A stretch of 64,000 nt of DNA from Lysinibacillus sphaericus OT4b.31 (GTDB taxonomy: Bacteria; Bacillota; Bacilli; Bacillales_A; Planococcaceae), in assembly GCF_000392615.1 (NCBI RefSeq), contig NZ_KB933398.1, positions 1,868,635 through 1,932,634 of the forward strand, in the 5' to 3' direction. Shown here piece by piece: positions 61,501 through 64,000 of this stretch. The notes beneath the pieces are model-generated. The model saw only the letters and a program-made list of their open reading frames with translations, ran no database searches and was not told where the DNA came from. A program made the translations under genes and the position numbers. Each line of letters opens with the position of its first letter. Position 1 is the first letter of the stretch.

Positions 61501-64000
61501 GTTGTTGCGGAGGAGGTATTTGAAACTGTCCCTGTTTTATTAATCTTCCTTGCAGCAATTTGAGATTTTATTGATTTTTCTTGACCCTCAATTAAAGAAA
61601 GCTTTCTCTTTTCAAGTTCTATTTGTGCTTGAAGTGATTTTCGATACGCTTCGGAATGCTTTGGTAGGGAAGATTGGACTTTAACTTGTTTTTCAATCTC
61701 AAGATTTAAGTCCTCTAGGGTTTGTTTGTATTTGTCTGTAATATAGATGGAATCTTTGGTTGTTTTATTGGAAGACTTTGATGTCTTTGTAGAATTTTTT
61801 GTAGATGAAATAGATTTATCTAAACTATTTGTAATTGAGCTTAACTGTTCACGCCATTTATTCAATTCTGTTGTTTTTAAAGCTATTTCTGCCTCTGGTG
61901 GGATCACAAAAGAATGCGCCTGAGGCTTTATACTTCCATCTTCAATACCATCGAGAAACCCTTTGTTTGTCATTTTAACGCTTTGTAATAGGATTATTGC
62001 CTGTATTTCACCTTCGATGATTTTAATTCTTTTTTGAACTTCTGAAGCCAAATCGAGTGTCGTTTGTTGTTCATTAGTTAATTTTCCTTCGCGAGCTAAT
62101 TTATAGGCATTTATTAGTGTCTCGTTTACTAGGTTTTCAGCCTGTATGGCTTTTATTTTTTCTTCACTTAATTTTATTGCTTTACCGTCTTGATCAAAAA
62201 GAAAAGGGTAGAGTGTATTCAAACTACTCATGATTAAATCACGAGCTTGTAATGTATCTACAAGTCTTTGTTCTTCAGCCGTTAAATTACCTTTTTGACT
62301 AAGATTGCGAATTTCTTCTTCAGTATGTCCTTTTAATTGATTAGTCAACATCTCATATTGGAATACTAAATCAGAAGTTTCATTCACTTTATTTTGTGAT
62401 ACTCTGGCGAGTTTTTCGGACGTAGTAGTAAGTTTTTCTACTTCACCCTTGTAGTCAAAAACTCTTGCTTTTGCTTCAGCATATGTTGAATTGTGAACCT
62501 TCATTTCAAGGGATAATTCTTTTTGAGTTTTAGTAGTATCTTCGAATTGTTGATTTAATGATTTCATTATGCTACTTACTTCATCTTCGCTTAATCCTAG
62601 CTTTGACAGTTCAGCAGTCATGTTTGATATTTTATCTTTAGTTTCATTAGCCATTGAGTCAAAAGTGTCAGATGTAGCATTCTCCATGTTTTGGAAAGAA
62701 CTCACCATATCATTTATTAATGTATTGGCGTTTTCATTTGAAAATAAAGATGTTAACGATTCTTGTAAAGTATCTAAATCACTTGCATCTGTTACGTCGA
62801 TTAATTGTGCAGCAAAACCTTCAGCATTATTTTTGACACTATCAGTTAATGCCTTATTTTGTTCTATTATATGAGCTATATTAGAGATATAGTCGGATTT
62901 TTGTCCTAAGACTTGCTGTTCCAGTTTAGAATCGATCTCAATAATTTCATCCATATGATGTTGAATAGCGATACTTATATTCTTATAATAATCTTCAAAG
63001 GGGTTTTTATAATCTTTTTTATATTCTTTTTTATATTCTTTTTTATCTTCTTTTTTAACTTCTTTTTTCGCTTTAGACTCAAGATTATTTAATTCTTTTA
63101 TTTTGTTTTCATAATCTTCAACTGATTTTAGGGCAGATTTTCCATTTTCCAAAAAATTGATATTGTCGTCCGAAACAAATGAACGTTGTGCATTATCTTG
63201 TAAGCTTTTAGCTATTTCAACTTTTCGATTTTCTAGTTCGGAAATAGTCTTTTTTCGTACTTGAATATCTTCATTACGATCTTCCTGGGCTACTTGCCCA
63301 GCTAGTTGTGCTTCAATTGCCTGTTGTTCTTTCAATAGACCTATTTTTATCTTTAATGCTTCCGATGAACCAATGATTTTATTCCCAAATTCGTCTTCAC
63401 CTGTAACGATATGAGGTAAAATTTCTCCAAGTTGATTAGAAATTTCACGATATTCGGCAAGTACAGACAAATCTGTATTTCCTAATGACATAGCATTTTC
63501 TAATTCAGCGTATCTAGTGGATAATGTATTAATTTCTGTAGCATTTGAAGTAAAAGTATCCAAAATATTCATTTGTTCAGCCGCTAATTCTGCTGTTTTT
63601 TGTTTTGCTTTCTCACTGCTTTCAATTATTTTTCCAAGCACGAAATCGATACCTGCTAGAGCTAAGCCAGGTCCAATCGTTGAAAGCAGACCTTTCCCAA
63701 TAGCTGCTATACTTGTTCCAGCTCCAGTAATCTCTCCATATGCATCCTTTGCTGTTTTTGATACCTCATACACGCTCACTAAGTCATCTATAAGAGACGT
63801 TGAACTTTGTGAGGCTTCTTTAGTATTCTTGCCAAACTCCACAATAGCTTGATTAATGCTTTCTAGTTGGCTTGGGATTTCAGAGATGCCTGCAATTTGT
63901 ATACCTTCACCAAATTGAATATTATTGATTTGAGTATTTAAATCTGAAATTTGGTAGGTTAATTGTTCGAAATTGGTGTTGTTTGCGTAGGCTTTATTTA
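58515..64000 (-). CDS. Phage tail tape measure protein with internal M23 peptidase domain (partial)
   Basis: The frame stays open past 63842 to the window edge, so the protein exceeds 1,820 residues and its N-terminus is outside. It is mostly coiled coil and sets tail length. A hydrophobic stretch (AIGKGLLSTIGPGLALAGID) near the visible N-terminus is usual for tape measures. An M23 (LytM-type) endopeptidase domain is embedded around 61100-61500, with zinc motif HRGIDIA and the final HLHYE, expected to open the host wall during injection. Two long helical repeats follow (SNLDYEDSKLKLVDKSSSRY and SQLEYENAKIKELDTNSARY). A lysine-rich stretch (KKEDKKEYKKEYKKDYK, near 63010-63060) comes from a short DNA repeat. 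Confidence 0.92.
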   Translation of the reverse strand, partial: NKAYANNTNFEQLTYQISDLNTQINNIQFGEGIQIAGISEIPSQLESINQAIVEFGKNTKEASQSSTSLIDDLVSVYEVSKTAKDAYGEITGAGTSIAAIGKGLLSTIGPGLALAGIDFVLGKIIESSEKAKQKTAELAAEQMNILDTFTSNATEINTLSTRYAELENAMSLGNTDLSVLAEYREISNQLGEILPHIVTGEDEFGNKIIGSSEALKIKIGLLKEQQAIEAQLAGQVAQEDRNEDIQVRKKTISELENRKVEIAKSLQDNAQRSFVSDDNINFLENGKSALKSVEDYENKIKELNNLESKAKKEVKKEDKKEYKKEYKKDYKNPFEDYYKNISIAIQHHMDEIIEIDSKLEQQVLGQKSDYISNIAHIIEQNKALTDSVKNNAEGFAAQLIDVTDASDLDTLQESLTSLFSNENANTLINDMVSSFQNMENATSDTFDSMANETKDKISNMTAELSKLGLSEDEVSSIMKSLNQQFEDTTKTQKELSLEMKVHNSTYAEAKARVFDYKGEVEKLTTTSEKLARVSQNKVNETSDLVFQYEMLTNQLKGHTEEEIRNLSQKGNLTAEEQRLVDTLQARDLIMSSLNTLYPFLFDQDGKAIKLSEEKIKAIQAENLVNETLINAYKLAREGKLTNEQQTTLDLASEVQKRIKIIEGEIQAIILLQSVKMTNKGFLDGIEDGSIKPQAHSFVIPPEAEIALKTTELNKWREQLSSITNSLDKSISSTKNSTKTSKSSNKTTKDSIYITDKYKQTLEDLNLEIEKQVKVQSSLPKHSEAYRKSLQAQIELEKRKLSLIEGQEKSIKSQIAARKINKTGTVSNTSSATTSAQKLSGWSGKISSNYGNRVLNGKADNHRGIDIAMPQGTRLDANISGKVIASGKAGKDDNDYHSSYGNIVVIQDANNLKHIYAHLEQSIAKIGTTIEAGQQIGTIGSTGNSTGSHLHYEINKNRNTPINPTEYLNNAKSGVISSSSTTAVETTQQAIDQAKSELLKIQSDILNQKELIAKIEKDIIDSQLSQFDWKRGNIQSNLDYEDSKLKLVDKSSSRYTKTIDLQTKYLEQKQTVNNQELVYLEGLIKNGSLSAITLDEMKSRLLELKTEMLDTNNAISQLALNKLDTFDYQRSMPESQLEYENAKIKELDTNSARYAKTLQLMTIYMNQKQKVNRSELQYLQQQIAGGKHSGEVLEQLKERYAQLTTEIKLLDIEIREKNYEILINIKTQYDEKNDNIEFSIERSKIIQSMFDEVSDEYIRESKFQKEQQKNLIESIKNQINTTKNNILQLSLLPEDLKKAEADLKALDLKRARLTAELAADEKKKQEELANKLIDAYKEYIQEKRDAHIKSIDDEIQRENDRHDTVMDNYKDEMDLFRKNIQDKLKLIDQQESQRDYDQDIAKLEKERNDIQGQYNLLLLDNSHEAKSKRKNLQEQLAQIDEEISEKRHDREIELRKESLNEQLEAKETEMSQKEELENEYHEKELNLIDEKKKYWEQFYTDRLNDERKFEEIRKKIRDGEFTSLKQEFGDFKNWLTESMPDLEKTLTGTFDKVGTSIRQNIIEELEKALDLMNQVEKSSQIENGEYGSSDDISNNKNKSSLIEGDMQVLLGKFMTDVLAEEEPNSVRKASIREKAHNLAQEGRKNNSEIPTDIDFNNYINKLSEEDLLKLSNYFMEQAKQVVITPQLQDLIIDKANALRIAGTQYNFNNSASALQGGMTNFSSNGIDGLGGKAMIVHPNELIHSPIDTKNLLSMANIMDRASVFFRPILDRMPQFSNTFRTVQAASAATYGDINIEFNIDKMNGDMNDLNKFSKMINDDLLRKKGMRN

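Overview
The window looks like a chromosomal stretch of a low-GC Gram-positive, spore-former-like Bacillales; the gene families, strong AGGAGG-type ribosome binding sites, a Bacillaceae-type intergenic repeat and an IS1182 remnant suggest a Lysinibacillus-like genome. The genus is an inference from content, not a match I could run. Positions 1-37,200 are host chromosome. From about 37,300 to the right edge lies the tail, fibre and lysis end of a siphophage-type prophage transcribed leftward.

Host part, left to right: the 5' end of an IS3/IS150-type insertion sequence (1-230); a membrane-anchored glucosaminidase with a two-component system (552-3103); a repeat-rich gap; a compact ethanolamine module with sensor kinase eutW, ammonia-lyase eutB-eutC and regulator eutV (3835-8201). 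eutV has lost its RNA-binding ANTAR domain by an apparent +1 frameshift, although a hairpin/terminator leader of the ANTAR-regulated kind still precedes eutB. Next come a VanRS-like two-component pair with a D,D-carboxypeptidase (8904-11722), a PAP2 phosphatase, and an ascorbate-type PTS (IIA-IIB-IIC, leftward, 12738-14857). A LysR regulator then stands divergent from a five-gene operon: ABC importer ATPase, binding lipoprotein, fused permease, beta-CASP-like metallo-hydrolase and secreted CYTH protein (15112-21900).

From 22 to 37 kb are an IS1182 remnant, an M48 protease, a YitT-type membrane protein, an MmcQ/YjbR protein, a GIY-YIG-like protein with a DUF2087 regulator, a LytTR-DUF3021-ABC exporter operon, an AbrB-family transporter, an 8 x 21-bp tandem repeat, and a frameshifted chemoreceptor pseudogene. 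An ABC-F ATPase follows, preceded by a 46-codon leader ORF with mutually exclusive antiterminator and terminator hairpins. The region ends with a GNAT acetyltransferase and two genes of unknown function.

Prophage part, in transcription order (right to left): tape measure protein with an internal M23 peptidase (runs off the window), distal tail protein, two small tail proteins, a 1264-residue Tal-like tail protein, a PAAR-like spike candidate, several baseplate/fibre proteins, four consecutive genes with about six F5/8 type C (discoidin) domains, two LamG-like proteins, a DNRLRE/beta-repeat protein, a DUF1617 protein, and an XhlA-holin-amidase lysis cassette. The fibre region is split by intrinsic terminators, three of which have the stop codon of the preceding gene in their loop.

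The signals I would follow first are the ABC-F leader attenuator, the broken EutV against its surviving target leader, the importer/MBL/CYTH operon with a three-way-junction RNA candidate inside it, the PAAR-like protein in a siphophage tail, and the discoidin/LamG fibre array.
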